Positions 48,605 to 59,849 of a stretch of DNA of 64,000 nucleotides are shown here, piece after piece (position 1 is the first letter of the stretch; every line of letters starts with the position of its first letter). The translations under genes and the position numbers were made by a program. This stretch comes from Megaleporinus macrocephalus (taxonomy: Eukaryota; Chordata; Actinopteri; Characiformes; Anostomidae): positions 11,311,962 through 11,375,961 of the forward strand of contig CM038720.1 of assembly GCA_021613375.1 (NCBI GenBank). Direction: 5' to 3'. Below the pieces are notes generated by a model that was not told the origin of the DNA, searched no databases, and saw only the letters and a list, made by a program, of their open reading frames with translations.

Positions 48605-48845
48605 AATAGGAAGCCAACTTTAGCCTCATTAACACTGTCCACTGTTGCATGATCTAAGAACTTCTTGGTTCTTCAGATCTTCTCCTCTTTGGCTATTTTT
48701 GGGCCTTCTTTCCTTCTTAACAATCATCTTTTGGGTCGATCATCTTGTAGTCCTTCCTCAGTGGTCACAGGACGCCGCCCACAGGTTGCTGCCCACAGGA
48801 GGCTGTTGACTGAATAGTTTTGCTTGGTGGACGGTATTCGGTCTA
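48605..48845 (+). repeat. Shared module plus foldback centre, copy 5
   Basis: AAGCCAACTTTAGCCTCATT, GTTGCATGATCTAAG and TTCTTCAGATC, or close variants, match 44,283-44,440. CCTCAGTGGTCACAGGACGC and CACAGGTTGCTGCCCACAGG match the centre of copy 4. The right arm is absent. Confidence 0.7.
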
Positions 48846-48849
48846 AAAT

Positions 48850-48996
48850 TGGTCTAATATTAGCAAATAATTGCTCTCTGCTCAGATAAACGTCTGCACG
48901 ATGACTGAAAAACGTATAGCTGATAACTGATGCCTGCTTTGAATGGAAATGCAATAAACTGTATAGTGGTCTCTGACTTTTGCACGCTACTGTACA
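48850..48996 (+). mobile_element. Tc1-like terminus fragment (3' end)
   Basis: CTGACTTTTGCACGCTACTG (from 48,973) is the reverse complement type of the family C start at 40,703 (ACAGTACTGTGCAAAGG). It marks the 3' end of a family C-like miniature element with most of the body gone. Confidence 0.5.
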
Positions 48997-48999
48997 TAG

Positions 49000-49960
49000 A
49001 CAGCAACATCACCCACGGAGGAAACTCTAACAGCACTCACGAGAGCATGGAGGGAATGATGCATTCAAGCTAGAGGGTTTCTGTGACACAGAAAGATGCA
49101 TTAGGGATCAAATCCACGGAAAAGAAAGAGGCAATTGAGGAAGAGTGAAAAACACTGGAACGCTGCAGCTCTCTTGGACGGTCAGTGGAGCTTGAAAAAG
49201 CAACCTGTTTCCACCTCCACTTCGCCACCTCCTTAAATGGCGTGAGGTTTGGACTGGAGAGGGAAACAGATTGTGCGAAACAGACTCCGCGCAAGCCCTG
49301 CAACATGACCGAACTATAATTCTACATCTGAAAAGCGGGAATAATTAGCCAAGGAGGCCTTTGCCAGCAAAAAAGACTCTCTGAGATGGTGCGCTTAATG
49401 AATGTTAGATCTAAAGTCTGTGAAGACGAATGATATTTGAATATAGAGAACTGCTGTATTTACAAGCCATCTGAAAATGTACGTGCTTTTCCAGGAGCTG
49501 ATCTCGCGCGCAGCCAAGACAGGCACGTCAGCAGCGCCCATAAACTCCCCGGGGGAGCGGGTTTGGAAATTTTGCAAAAACGCTCTGGCAGAGGCACAGT
49601 AAACATCCGGCGCTCCCAGACACGACTGTGATCGCTCGCTATGAGAGCCAGGCGCAGGACTCTCGCACTCCTGCTCCGTGTTCCACTGATGCAGCAACTG
49701 GGAAGATTATACAAAGGCTTTGTATTGGCAGGCAGTGCCGTCATGATCTGAGTAAAGGACTGACTCACGCTCAAACAGTTCCAACAACAGTCGCAATAAC
49801 TTTATATTTGCCTTATTTTCGCCTCGTCCCAAAATTGACGCCCTACTTCTACCAAATGAATGCAGATTATTGTCGGGCGCCATCAATAAGTAGAGCTCAG
49901 AGCAGAAAACAAAGACCCCATGTGTGTCATTGATCACTGGCAGGCCAATGCAATAGATAA
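49000..49960. promoter_or_regulatory. Candidate conserved non-coding block
   Basis: Repeat-free, balanced composition, CpG-containing, flanked by repeats on both sides. Frames up to 104 codons overlap on both strands with no domains. Regulatory role inferred. Confidence 0.3.
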
Positions 49961-50089
49961 TCAATTAGTCAGAATCTATCAATATCTGTACAGTTAGTAA
50001 ATTTGAGGTATTTGCAATAAACAGCAAATATACATCCATTATTGGAAACATCTACTGTGTATTTTTCATTCCATTCATCTATCTTGTAG

Positions 50090-50585
50090 GCCCACTACAT
50101 TTGTGTACAGGTATAGACTGCTGCCATGCATAGCTTGATCTCTGTCCTCATTATTGATCAGATTTTGACCACAGGACCTCATTTCTAGTACATTTCTAGG
50201 CTTCTTACAGGTTTTATCCATATTCATCAACGATCAGGGCGCCCACAGGACCACCACAGGGCAGGAGCATGTCATTTGGGTGGAGAACCATAGTGACACA
50301 GACATGATATGCACTGCGAGGGCACTGCGAGGGCACTGCTAAACACTGCGTCCGCTCACTGTTCGCTCAGCGGTGGTCCAGGTGTCATTTGGGTGAGGAA
50401 CTGTCCGCTCTATTAGACCCTCCTACTTTGCTGGTCCACCTTGTAGCTGTACAGTCAGTGACAGCAGATCATCTGTTACTGCACAGTTTGTGTTAGTCAT
50501 CCTCTAGTTCTTCATCCGCGGTCAGTTTCTCTCCACGGCACGCTGTTAGCTGGTTGGTGGACTATTCTGAGCCTAACTGTGGGCC
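50090..50585 (+). mobile_element. Foldback-type dispersed element, copy 6 (long subtype)
   Basis: Family blocks include CACAGGACCACCACAGGGC, CATTTGGGTGGAG, CTCTATTAGACCCTCCTAC and GCTGGTCCACCTTGTAG. Between the left end and the common part it carries a module of about 140 bases (50,118-50,260; CATAGCTTGATCTCTGTCCT, TCATTATTGATCAG, ACCACAGGACCTCATTTCTA) found otherwise only in copy 7, which defines a subfamily. Confidence 0.7.
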
Positions 50586-51200
50586 CGATGTACTCAGCCT
50601 TTTGGGGCAGATTCAGGCATAACTTTCGGCCCACATGTGAAGTTGGCACAAGCCAAAATGCGCGGCTTCTGGACTGTGTGCACGCGCATCTATTTCCTTC
50701 GTACAGACGCATTGCGTTCAGTGCTGCAGAAAAACGTGGGAGGGTCACGGAAATCGTGGGTGGAGGTATCGCACAGATGGTCGTTACATATTCCGCTCAA
50801 AGTTTGACCAACTCGCTGGACCATTCTGTGTTGTATTCTGAAACCTGGCCTCCCGGAAACCGTGTTGACAAACCAGTTAATCAGAGTCTCAGATCTGCAG
50901 TTTGGATCATGTGGATGGTGAGAAGCAGAAAATGCAACCAACTTCTATCAGTTCCCTGCAGATTTCTTTGAAATGCACATTATGAACGAGGGAATCTGTA
51001 TTAACGCAAAGCTTGTATCACATATTCTGACTGATTTAGTAAAATTTGAGCAACTGGCTGGATCCAGTTTTGCAGTGTAATTTAAAACCAGGTGTTAATT
51101 TGCATTTGCGTCTCAGAAGATGTGCTGTTGAGAGATCTGAACAATGGCAGCATACACCAATAGACGAAGGCACGAGCCTCGATTATGTGCTACAAGAATG
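50586..51200 (+). repeat. Probable degraded DNA transposon
   Basis: The stretch with ACGTGGGAGGGTCACGGAAA, GTATCGCACAGATGG, GCAACTGGCTGGATCCAG and TCTGAACAATGGCAGCATAC resembles, from memory, a large fish DNA element. A related-looking segment with GCACAAAGTC-type words lies inverted at 52,060-52,270. No intact frame. Confidence 0.35.
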
Positions 51201-51289
51201 CTAGCTGGTAGAGTGACACTGTTTCTTGGGTGTCAGATGTGAATGTACCTCTCTGTCCAAAATAATTGTCAAAAAAAACACAAAACATT

Positions 51290-51385
51290 AGGCCATGCAA
51301 TGGACTGATGACTTGTCCATGGTATACCCCGCCTTCACCCAATGATGCTGGAATTGGCTCCAGACCCCCCGTGACACTGACACAA
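51290..51385 (+). repeat. Fish retroelement-tail-like fragment
   Basis: TGGACTGATGACTTGTCCAT, ATACCCCGCCTTCACCCAAT and GGCTCCAGACCCCCCGTGAC follow the order of a very common fish repeat segment. It directly precedes the SINE. Confidence 0.5.
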
Positions 51386-51389
51386 CTGT

Positions 51390-51672
51390 GGGCAGTCATG
51401 GCCTAAAGGTTGGTGATCCAGTTTTGTGACCGGAAGATCGCTGGGACCTGCAGGACACGACTGAAGTGTCCTTGAAAAAGGCCCCTAAACCCCAACCGCT
51501 CCCCAGGTGTCGTGGATAGGGCTGCCCACCGCTCTGGGCATGTGTGCTCACTGCCCTCTAGTGTGTATGTTAACTAGTGTGTGTGTATATGTGGGTGTTT
51601 CACTGCACGGATAGTTTAAATGCTGATGTCAAATTTCACTGTGTGCAAACACAAGTGACAGAATAAATCTTA
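51390..51672 (+). mobile_element. tRNA-derived SINE (decayed)
   Basis: The head GGGCAGTCATGGCCTAAAGG carries an A-box-like TGGCCTAAAGG; a degraded B-box region follows (GGAAGATCGCTGGGACCTGC). The tail has TGTCCTTGAAAAAGGC, GGGCTGCCCACCGCTCTGGG, TCACTGCCCTCTAGTGTG and TTTCACTGCACGGATAG, and ends near AATAAATCT. The arrangement matches tRNA-derived SINEs of ostariophysan fish. RNA polymerase III activity is unlikely given the B-box changes. Confidence 0.75.
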
Positions 51673-52265
51673 ACTAGTGGGATAAAGTGGAAGATAATGG
51701 ATGAAAAAAACATGTTATTTTCTTTTCTCTACAGCATACAGCAAAACACCACCTACCTTGTACACTGTGTAAAATCCTCACATACAATAGACAAACTGAA
51801 ACTCCAAAATTGCTGAGATAAAAGTATTTAAATGAACTTTCTTTAAAAGTAAAGAATGTCTTTTGGTCTTCTCCTGTAAAGTTACCAGTCCAGAACTACT
51901 TGGCTTTCTTTGTACAGGGATGATATTAATGAAGAGGTGGGGCTATACATGCCATATTGCGACCCAATATGCATGCGCAGTCTGTGTTTGAAGTAAAATT
52001 ACAGTGATGTAGAATGTTTTTGTGTAATAAAATCCTTGAATCTTTATTTTTGTTGGTTTGTCTTAATCCCTGAGGGCAGTTAGTGGGCGAGACTTTGTGC
52101 AGTTTGCAAGAAAAGCTGCAGTCTTAGTAAATGGAATGTTAATTTCAGATGCATCGTAGGCGTTTACTGCGGTCGCATCAAGGCACATTTTGTGCCGCAC
52201 CTGCATGCGATTGCACATCTGGTTCTGAGTCGTTTGAGAATACAGTGTCATGGCAGCGCCGAGCA
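51673..52265. other. AT-rich non-coding; possible inverted transposon scrap at 52,060-52,265
   Basis: No gene. See the note on 50,586-51,200 for the possible relation. Confidence 0.35.
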
Positions 52266-52269
52266 TATC

Positions 52270-52880
52270 CAAATAATACCTGCTCGTTGGTGATCTTGGA
52301 CCACTGAGATGCAGGGTAAATGGAGATAGAGTGAGATAAAGTATAGAGAGAAACTAGATGGACTACGTTGGTGTACAGTTACAGACTGCTGGCATGCATA
52401 GTTTGATCTCTGTCCTCATTATTGATCAGTTTCTGACCACAGGACCTCATTTCTAGAACATATCTAGTCTTACAATTCCAGGTTTGATCCATATTCTTCA
52501 ATGATCATGGCGCACACACGACCACCACGGAGCAGGAGCAGGTCATTCGGGTGGAGAACTGTAGTGACAGGTATGATGTGTGCTGTGAGTGCACTGCTAA
52601 ACAGTGTGTCCACTCATTGTCCACTCTATTAGATACTCCTACCTTGCTGGTCCACCAGCAGGTCAGTTTCTCTCCATTTTCATTAAAAGAATGAGTTGTT
52701 TGAATGAGTGAGTGTCATTGCTGTGCTGAGAATATCCAAATAATACTGGACCTGGACCACTGAGATGCTGGGTGAAAGGAAATAGAGGGAGATAAAGTAT
52801 AGAAAGAAACAGATGGACTACAGTCTGTCACTGTAGGACCACAAAACAGAGATTGAGTATAGATGTAGAGTATGTAAGTA
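52270..52880 (+). mobile_element. Foldback-type dispersed element, copy 7 (rearranged)
   Basis: Two right-end segments in direct orientation (about 52,285-52,365 and 52,745-52,835; both with GGACCACTGAGATGC, GATAAAGTATAGA, GATGGACTAC) bracket a left part. That left part contains the copy-6 module (52,384-52,535), GACCACCACGGAGCAGGAGC and CACTCTATTAGATACTCCTA. The order implies duplication or fusion of two copies. Confidence 0.65.
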
Positions 52881-53079
52881 GGAAATCTAGTATATACTGT
52901 ACATTGCATAACTACTGTGAGATCATAGTTCCATTAACTGGAAGAGAAATTTAAGCAGCATTGCCTGTTTGGATACTCTGGGTGTTTAAAATAGTTAATT
53001 TTATTATTTAGATTTATCCTTGCATTGCTCTGGCACAAGAGTGTACAGAAAGTGCCTTGAGTATAATTATCAGCTTGTT

Positions 53080-55055
53080 CCAAGAATGTAATGTATCAAA
53101 TCTGAACCATGCCATGGCACACTCCGGATCTCACATCTATTAGATTCGCTGAACCGGCATTCCAACTCCCACCACACACGCCGAATCCAAAGCTGACACC
53201 AAATATGAATTTGTGGACTCTGCAATGAGATCCTGCGGGATAGAATCAATTAGGACGAGAATGGACTAGCGGAGCACAGAATAAGAGACGCTCGCGCGTG
53301 CAGGCGCTTAAACATCTCCATACCAGACGTGGCACATGGGCGCAGACCTAGCCTGTGCTTATTCTTAATATATCTGACAAATCCAGAATAAACATGTAGG
53401 TGCGAACAAATTCATTCAGGCCAGTTAATGACAAGCACTTGGAAATTGGATTCCCTTCGGACGTAGTGTTCTTTTTTTTTGGGCCTCGGAATAATTGGAA
53501 GATTGCACTGCTGGGATAAAGCAGTGGGCTTCCAACGCGTCCTGGCAGCGGACTCACGGCGCTTCCTCCTCCCGGCCGCTGGAGGAGACAGTGATTTATG
53601 ATGCGGCACGACGTGACGGCGGAGAAAAGTTTTAACTGATGCTTGCAAGATTCACTAATGAACTGCGAGCTGGCAGATGAAGTTTTTTCGGGGGGAAATG
53701 GGTTGTGGGCAAGCGAGATGAGCACAGGAGCAGCAGATGGAGCTTTCTTACAAGGCTCTTTTTCTCAAGAATCGTATCCTTGGAAACAGCGTGGGCAAAC
53801 GGCAGATGCTCGCATTTCACGGTGACAAACATTTATAAGAATCACAGCTCTCCGCGACATATCAGCATGTTTTCGTATGGCCTGCAGTAATGATTGTGCC
53901 TGGGTGATGTATTGTGCTCGGAATGTCAGACTAAATGAACACGGTGTTGTGGAATACATTGGATGCTCATGGTTGCCCTCGCCATTACGCTTTGTAAGGG
54001 ACAGTGCGAGTGTGGTGGAGGAGGTTTTCTTTTTTTTTTTTACTCCCCCCACCCTCCCACCACCACCCTCTTTACTGGCAGGGAGGTGACTTAACTGATG
54101 AAAGTCCACTCAGCCAGAAACAACCGTCCGCGCGCAAGTAAATCACTTCTTTTAATCGTTTTAATGGTGCCGCTTCTGCTCGGCAGCGTATCAGTCCTGA
54201 TATTGGCGTAATTCATGGTATTCGTGATGTATTCGTTATTCGCATAACACTGCGTGTCAGGGGACGTAATTCAAAGTGTTTCCTCTTGGGGGAACGGTGA
54301 CTAAGAAAAACGGAAGGAAAACAGACTCCCTCGTACCTGCGTCTCCCGAGGGCCTGCGAGCACACAAAGATGAGGTGGGACGGTGGGAAAGAAACTAGGA
54401 GTGTATGCCCGGCTCTAAGATTCTGTTGTCAAAAACAATGTTAACAGCGCCTACACTGGGCCCTGATGTACTGAAACATGGCTGGGCCCGTTCCCATCGG
54501 AACTGTTAATACGCTTATTGTGCTCATCAATTAGCCACCATCTCTGGAGTGCTGAGGCGAAGGGGAATACAGCTGTGACGGAGGCGCGCCGTCATTGAGG
54601 CTAATGTCTGGACCAGGGGCAAGAACCTGCAGCTGGCTCGCTCGGCCTTTCCCGCCTTACCCTCGTCCCTCCAATAATCTAATACAACCCAAAAAGCCAC
54701 TCAAGCAGGGCGAGCTGGAGAGACCCGGGAAGATAAACACGTTCCATTAAAAATACATGTTTTTTTTCCCCCCACACATCTCTCTTGTCAAAACTACTAA
54801 AACAGAGAGCCTCGCAGACTTCTCTGCTTATTTCCTCCGCTGTGGAAGACTGATTAGATGGAGGGAGGGAGCGAGGGAGGGGACGAAGTAGATATTCCGT
54901 TTAAAGACAGAGAAGCCTCGCCGTCCTCATCGTGAATGCAGGCTACGATTGCTTTAAGTTACAGCACCACAGTCGGCCAGACAGACATCCGCATTGCGAG
55001 GTACATCACTATCTTTCATGTCTGAGGAAAAAGCACGAGGAGATAGATCTAAACA
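53080..55055. promoter_or_regulatory. Candidate conserved non-coding cluster
   Basis: About 2 kb, repeat-poor and CpG-containing. Motif-rich stretches include AGTAAATCACTTC, TTTTAATCGTTTTAATGG and GGCGTAATTCATGG near 54,140-54,220, and CATCAATTAGCCACC near 54,525. Poly-T/C runs near 54,030 and 54,760. No coding exon recognised; function inferred. Confidence 0.35.
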
Positions 55056-55165
55056 TTTGTGCTGGCCATTAGAGCCGCCCAGCCAATGAATCTTGTGGGC
55101 AGAACAATACAAACACATTTATTGTACACACACATATGTATGTGTGTGTCAGTGTTTTTTTTTTT

Positions 55166-55468
55166 AAGCCTTTCCAAGCTTCTCCTTGTGGAACCCAGTA
55201 TTATTTACAGTTCTCATCTAATACCTGCTTTGACTGCTCAGTACTTCATTAAGCTAAATCAAGATTGCTGCTGAAGGAACTGAATACATTCATACAATGT
55301 CTGGGGCGTCCAGGAGAAATCTGGAGTAACTACACTTTGTTCTTCAAACTGGAGCTTAAAATATGATCTACTTCTCTCACAATAAGATATTTATGTTACT
55401 TTGTATTGTATGTATGATTATTTACATCTGTTTATATATGGAGTTCTTACAAGTGAAAATACACTACA
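55166..55468 (+). mobile_element. Non-autonomous Tc1-like element, family C (copy 2, internal part)
   Basis: About 90% identical to the body of the 40.7-kb copy from CCTTTCCAAGCTTCT to GTGAAAATACACTA. It keeps an internal block (ATCTGGAGTAACTACACTTT, GTTCTTCAAACTGGAGC) deleted from copy 1. Both element ends are missing. Confidence 0.8.
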
Positions 55469-55498
55469 TGTTTTTTGCCAAGACAGCATCCTTTCTAG

Positions 55499-56470
55499 GA
55501 GAGGTTAACCAATATGGGTTATTCTATAGCTGATGCCGATGTTTAGAGGTCAGGGTCAGCCGATGGCCGATATGTGGCTGATTTTTAGAGCTGATATCTA
55601 GAGATTTTCCACTTTATTTGCTGATAAAACATCACACTATTAATAACAAGTGGATGCACAACATTTCTGAACTTAACATCATTTATTGAACACTGACTTA
55701 ACAAGAAACAAACAAAATATTTTTATCTGCCCCCCTAAAAAAACAGTATGACCACATTACTGCTGATAGAGTCTAACATACATCTCTTCATACCCATAAC
55801 TAACAAGTTATTAAGAATTGTATTGAAAAATACTTCCACACAGTAGACATGTTTGCTGCAGTTACAGAGAGCGGGTCAACAGTACGCAAAAGCAGTGCGC
55901 GAGAGTGACTAGGGTGTCTGAATACGTAGTGAAAAGTTCCCACGGGCAGACATTTTTAAGTATGCAGCCCCAGCACACTGTCCTATCCCAGGATTCCATC
56001 TGAGCCGCGGAGGAATTCGGCTGTACGCCGGCTGTGTGTACGTAGCTACGGCTAGTAAACTGCCGCTACAGGAGTTAGCGCTGTTTCTGAGGTAAACAAT
56101 GATTAAACTCCTCCTGTTTTGTCTTCTCTGAGCTACAGTTAGACACGGTGTGAGTAGATATTTAGACAAAGACGCAGAACGGTGTCACAAACAGTCTCTA
56201 AACCCGTCAGTAAACGGGGATTTTAATAGTGGGAGCGCGATGGTCTAACGTCTTGCGTAAGTTGGCGGACGTAGTGTGTCAGAGGTTGCGTGGGTACTAA
56301 ACACTCGCACACTGAGAGAGTGCACTGCTTTAACAGGCAGGCAGAGCGCACTAGCTCCAACTGAGTACGTACTGATCAAGTACACGATTTCGGAGGCACC
56401 CTGTGTCTCACTTCACGCTCGGTTTTTATCGCATGGTAGTAAAACTGCGGCACTTAGAAAGAGAGAGAGA

Positions 56471-56536
<66 letters not shown>

Positions 56537-57120
56537 GAGAGAGAGAGGGAGAGAGAGAGAGCGCAAAAAACAACCGCACCTGCGCACAATGCATGCGCGA
56601 GAGAAAAACAGTGCGTGCGACGCGATAGACAGAGAGACGCTGATCTCTGGTGTTCTTAAATTGTTTACACAGCGGCTCTGTTCTGTTCTCTTTACTCTCT
56701 CTTTAGTTCTGTTTGTCTCGAGTGCTGGAGGCTGAGTAATATCTAGGAGACTCTGGCTGCTCCGGAGAGACTCTGTGTAACAGTAACGTGTTAATGTGTG
56801 TATTACACTAGAGCAGTTAGCTTTAGCCCCGGAGCTAAGCAGCAAAACATCCGCTCTGGTTCACGTGTATGGCCGGACCTAGACACACGTAACCGCATCA
56901 TTAAAAACATCCATGTTGGTATAAATGATTCGTTTTTAACTTGCTTGCCGAAGAGCTCCAAAAGTGTTGGCTTGGGGTCCTTCACATGTGGCAGCAGCAC
57001 GTTCCGCCACACCAATAACATGGGGCTGCCCGCGGACGTGTCTGACTTTAAATCAGCGCTTGCAGATGCCTATATATTAAAAAATAACAAATATTGGACC
57101 GATATATTAGTCGATCTCTA
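55499..57120. mobile_element. Large hAT-like non-autonomous element with flanking duplication
   Basis: The right end ATATTAGTCGATCTCTA and the left GAGAGGTTAACCAATATGGG region are diverged terminal repeats of a family with GCCGATATATCGG-like text near both ends (left: GTCAGCCGATGGCCGATATG). CTTTCTAG occurs immediately outside both ends (55,491-55,498 and 57,121-57,128), matching an 8-bp hAT duplication; one more G also matches. The interior, though 1.6 kb, encodes no transposase that I recognise. Confidence 0.65.
56456..56561 (+). repeat. 106-base pure purine (GA)n tract with GGAA interruptions
   Basis: There is no pyrimidine from 56,456 to 56,561. GGAA interruptions at 56,471, 56,501 and 56,533 recur at about 30-base spacing, so the tract grew by duplicating a roughly 30-base block. 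Polypurine mirror sequence of this kind can form triplex DNA. It makes arginine/glutamate-rich frames on one strand and serine/leucine frames on the other; neither is a gene. Confidence 0.95.
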
Positions 57121-57424
57121 CTTTCTAGGTTATTTTATTACATGCCATTTAGCCACTGCAGTGCCAGCTTTTCAAGCGCCTTCTTGTATTTAAGCCCCAA
57201 CCCCCTAATGTTTACCCCTACCCCATATCAGTGGTGCTGGCATGATTCAATATTTCAAGCTACCTTTTGGGCAGAACCATACTCCTCAAAATGACACGAA
57301 TGCAGACACTTTGGACTACTCAGACACAGTTTTGTATTCAGAAATATCACGACACAATTCAAAATGCAATGCAAGCTGTACTCTGAGCACTGGAGTAAGG
57401 GGCACTGCCAAAATAATTCACTTA
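57121..57424. other. Non-coding spacer
   Basis: Starts with the right CTTTCTAG duplication; otherwise nothing recognised. Confidence 0.35.
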
Positions 57425-57945
57425 GCCTGTGTTCAAACTGCCAGCCCAAATCAGATTTTTGGCATATCCATTGATTTTTGATAGTCCGGACAGCAGAAAA
57501 CCACATGAAATCAGATTTTTACAAATCAGATCCAAACCACATTTGGGGGTGGTGTTTGAAATGCAATTCCAATTGAATTTTTACAAATGAGTTTTAGTCT
57601 GGATGCTCTGGCTGCTCAAATCGGATTTGAAAGAAGTGTCTTTTGCTTCATTTGCAGCACCACCAGCAACGACAATGTCAAATCCAGAGTTACGGAAGGG
57701 CTTGGAGTCAAGAAGAGCACCAAAACGCTGTGAAGCACAATTTAGCTGAGCGATAGTTTGAAGGACGAAATGATGCACATCCGTCTCTCCTGCTTCTGTA
57801 TACAAAAGCCATGTCACAGCTATGTCTTTACTGCTGGCTGTATTGTTACCACAGCAACTTATGTAGAGAGGTTGATGTCTGGACAGACAAATCCGATCTA
57901 GTCACATAGAATTTGTTGGAGGAGGATTTGGAGTGAGCTAGTTAG
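57425..57945. repeat. Probable hAT-like palindromic element
   Basis: Recurring AAATC(A/C)GATTT-type words (CCAAATCAGATTTTTGGC, TTACAAATCAGATCC, CAAATCGGATTTG, CAAATCCGATC) and GTTCAAACTGCCAGCC at the start resemble a non-autonomous element common in fish. Boundaries are approximate; no target duplication resolved. Confidence 0.45.
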
Positions 57946-58059
57946 ACTTCTATCTACCTATTTTTAGCATTAATCACTCCATTTGCACTGCAAATGAAAA
58001 TCAGACACACTGTTACAATGACATTAATGCTGCAGCATACAAACCACACTCTGAGGAAG

Positions 58060-58402
58060 ACCCCTGTCCGGTTCCAACATGATTGCGTCCCAGTGCTCCG
58101 TAACGATGTAGTTTAATGTGGATGAATGTTAGTGGCCTGCACAAAGCTCTGAACTCAACCCCACTGAAGACCTTTTAAATTAATTGGAATGTCGATTGTG
58201 AGCCAGGCCTTCTCGCCAACGTCAGTGCCTGCCTTCACAAATGCTGTTTTCACTGAATGGGCACAAACTCCCTCAGACACACTCTTGTGGAAAGCCTTCC
58301 CAGGAGAGTACCAGAGTGGGCAACTTCATTTTAATGCCCATGGTTTTGGAACGGGATGTGCTGATGATCAGGTGTCCACATACTTTTGGCCATGCAGTGT
58401 GT
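58060..58402 (+). pseudogene. Tc1-like transposase remnant, C-terminal part
   Basis: TTCCAACATGATTGCGTCCC (second catalytic Asp region, QHDC-like), GGCCTGCACAAAGCTCTGAA, CTCAACCCCACTGAAGACC (third catalytic residue region) and GTGAGCCAGGCCTTCTCGCC follow Tc1 order. The 3' terminus GTGTCCACATACTTTTGGCC is preserved. The reading frame is broken repeatedly. Confidence 0.8.
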
Positions 58403-58409
58403 TTTAAAA

Positions 58410-59430
58410 ATGTATTTACACGTGAAGAATTCTCTCTAAGGGCTCCCCGGACGGCTTACCCTCAAATTGGGCAATTATCTAGATCAAATTTTGAGATTGA
58501 TTTCATTCAGAGTCATTCAAACCTCAGGGCAAGGAGACGCATTCTTGAACGTTACCTCCATTTTACTGGGATTATGAGTTATGGTGCATTATTTCATTCC
58601 TGTTTTATGACCTTAATTTCGTGTGGTTTAATAATGAATTGCGCAGGTAGCTGTCATTGTCACATTAATTCGGTTCTGAGGCTACTCTAGATCATTGCGG
58701 TGGGCGTGTGTTCTGCTGTCAGCAGATGAATGCTCTCCAAGGAGGTATTAAGTGGGGCTACCAATCAAACGTAGAGCTTAGAGGATGTGCAGAATGCTGC
58801 AGTCAACCCGTATGAATCAGACAGTCAAAACCTTGCGCTAGGCTATGCGAAAGAATATAATATTCGGTCCCTGATAGCTTGAATAAGTTTGCGAATGTTG
58901 ATGCAGATGACAGCCGTGGACTTTTTAAATCCGCAGCTCACTCCATAAGCCGTCCTAACGATTTCGGGAGAGGAGGCGCTCATTCATCTCTTCGTCCCCA
59001 TTCATCATTCACCCCCTCTGTTCTTCACTTTCCCTCCATTCCTTCACAGACTCCTCGGATCTTTGGCAGGATTGCGCTAGCTCGCTCCCAGGGGCGCGAG
59101 CTAAGACCGCCGAGCCACCAGACTGCTGTGAAAATCCGCAAACTGGCTTTGTGGCCAAGCCTGATAAAGGCCTTGGCCTGGATCTGGCCAAATTGGCGCG
59201 TGCTAGCACTGTTCGTCCCTCGAGCGCGGCCACCGAGAAAGTTGTGCAGGCCCTCGTCTTCAGGAGGATCACAGGCTGCCTGCCGAAGACGGTAAGAGAT
59301 GTGCTTACGCTAAGCTAAGCGCGAGGAAGCCGCAGCCAAGCTACAGCCAGTGGAGATTTAGAGTCAGAGCCAATGTCCTCTTGCCTCTCGCCACGGTCCA
59401 CAGTCAGTGCAAACGTCATTCATAACATCT
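58410..59430. promoter_or_regulatory. Candidate conserved non-coding block
   Basis: Repeat-free with words such as CATTTTACTGGGATTATG, CTTAATTTCGTGTGG and GTCACATTAATTCGG near 58,560-58,670. The more CpG-rich stretch at 58,900-59,300 holds a 138-codon frame without recognisable domain; AGACGGTAAGAG at 59,286 looks like a splice donor but no exon supports it. Confidence 0.3.
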
Positions 59431-59587
59431 GCTGTTGCCATGATGTTAGCTAACATGGTGTCTAATAATGACACTTGTTTACAAAATGATCAGTTAAACA
59501 CTGGACAATAGGATGTTTAGCTATTAGAGATCCATATACACAAATATAACATGTGTTGATACTAATAATGCTATAATAATAATGCTA

Positions 59588-59610
59588 TAATATATATATA
59601 TATATATATT
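59588..59610. repeat. Short (TA)n tract
   Basis: A TA run of about 20 bases. Confidence 0.9.
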
Positions 59611-59788
59611 TTGTCCCTGTCCAAAGAAAAACGTGTATCTCCATATTTGTCCTTTTTTATTATCTGCATTGTTTCAACATAGCAGCTGTCGTTTACATTG
59701 TGTAAAAGTTTCATAATGAATGGACCAATAGCAATGCTTCAAAATGTTGGTTCTATTGACTCAAAGATATGTATATCTATAGATTTTA

Positions 59789-59792
<4 letters not shown>

Positions 59793-59841
<49 letters not shown>
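59793..59841. repeat. (TA)n microsatellite
   Basis: An uninterrupted TA tract of about 48 bases; gives a spurious poly(Tyr-Ile) frame. Confidence 0.95.
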
Positions 59842-59844
<3 letters not shown>

Positions 59845-59849
59845 TGTAT

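Noticed and set aside
56276..56845. Arg/Glu-rich and Ser/Leu-rich frames
   Set aside because: Both are translations of the (GA)n purine tract on opposite strands.
58879..59295. 138-codon frame ending before a GTAAGAG donor-like site
   Set aside because: Low-complexity Ser/Pro/Arg content without a domain; a lone donor-like match is common.
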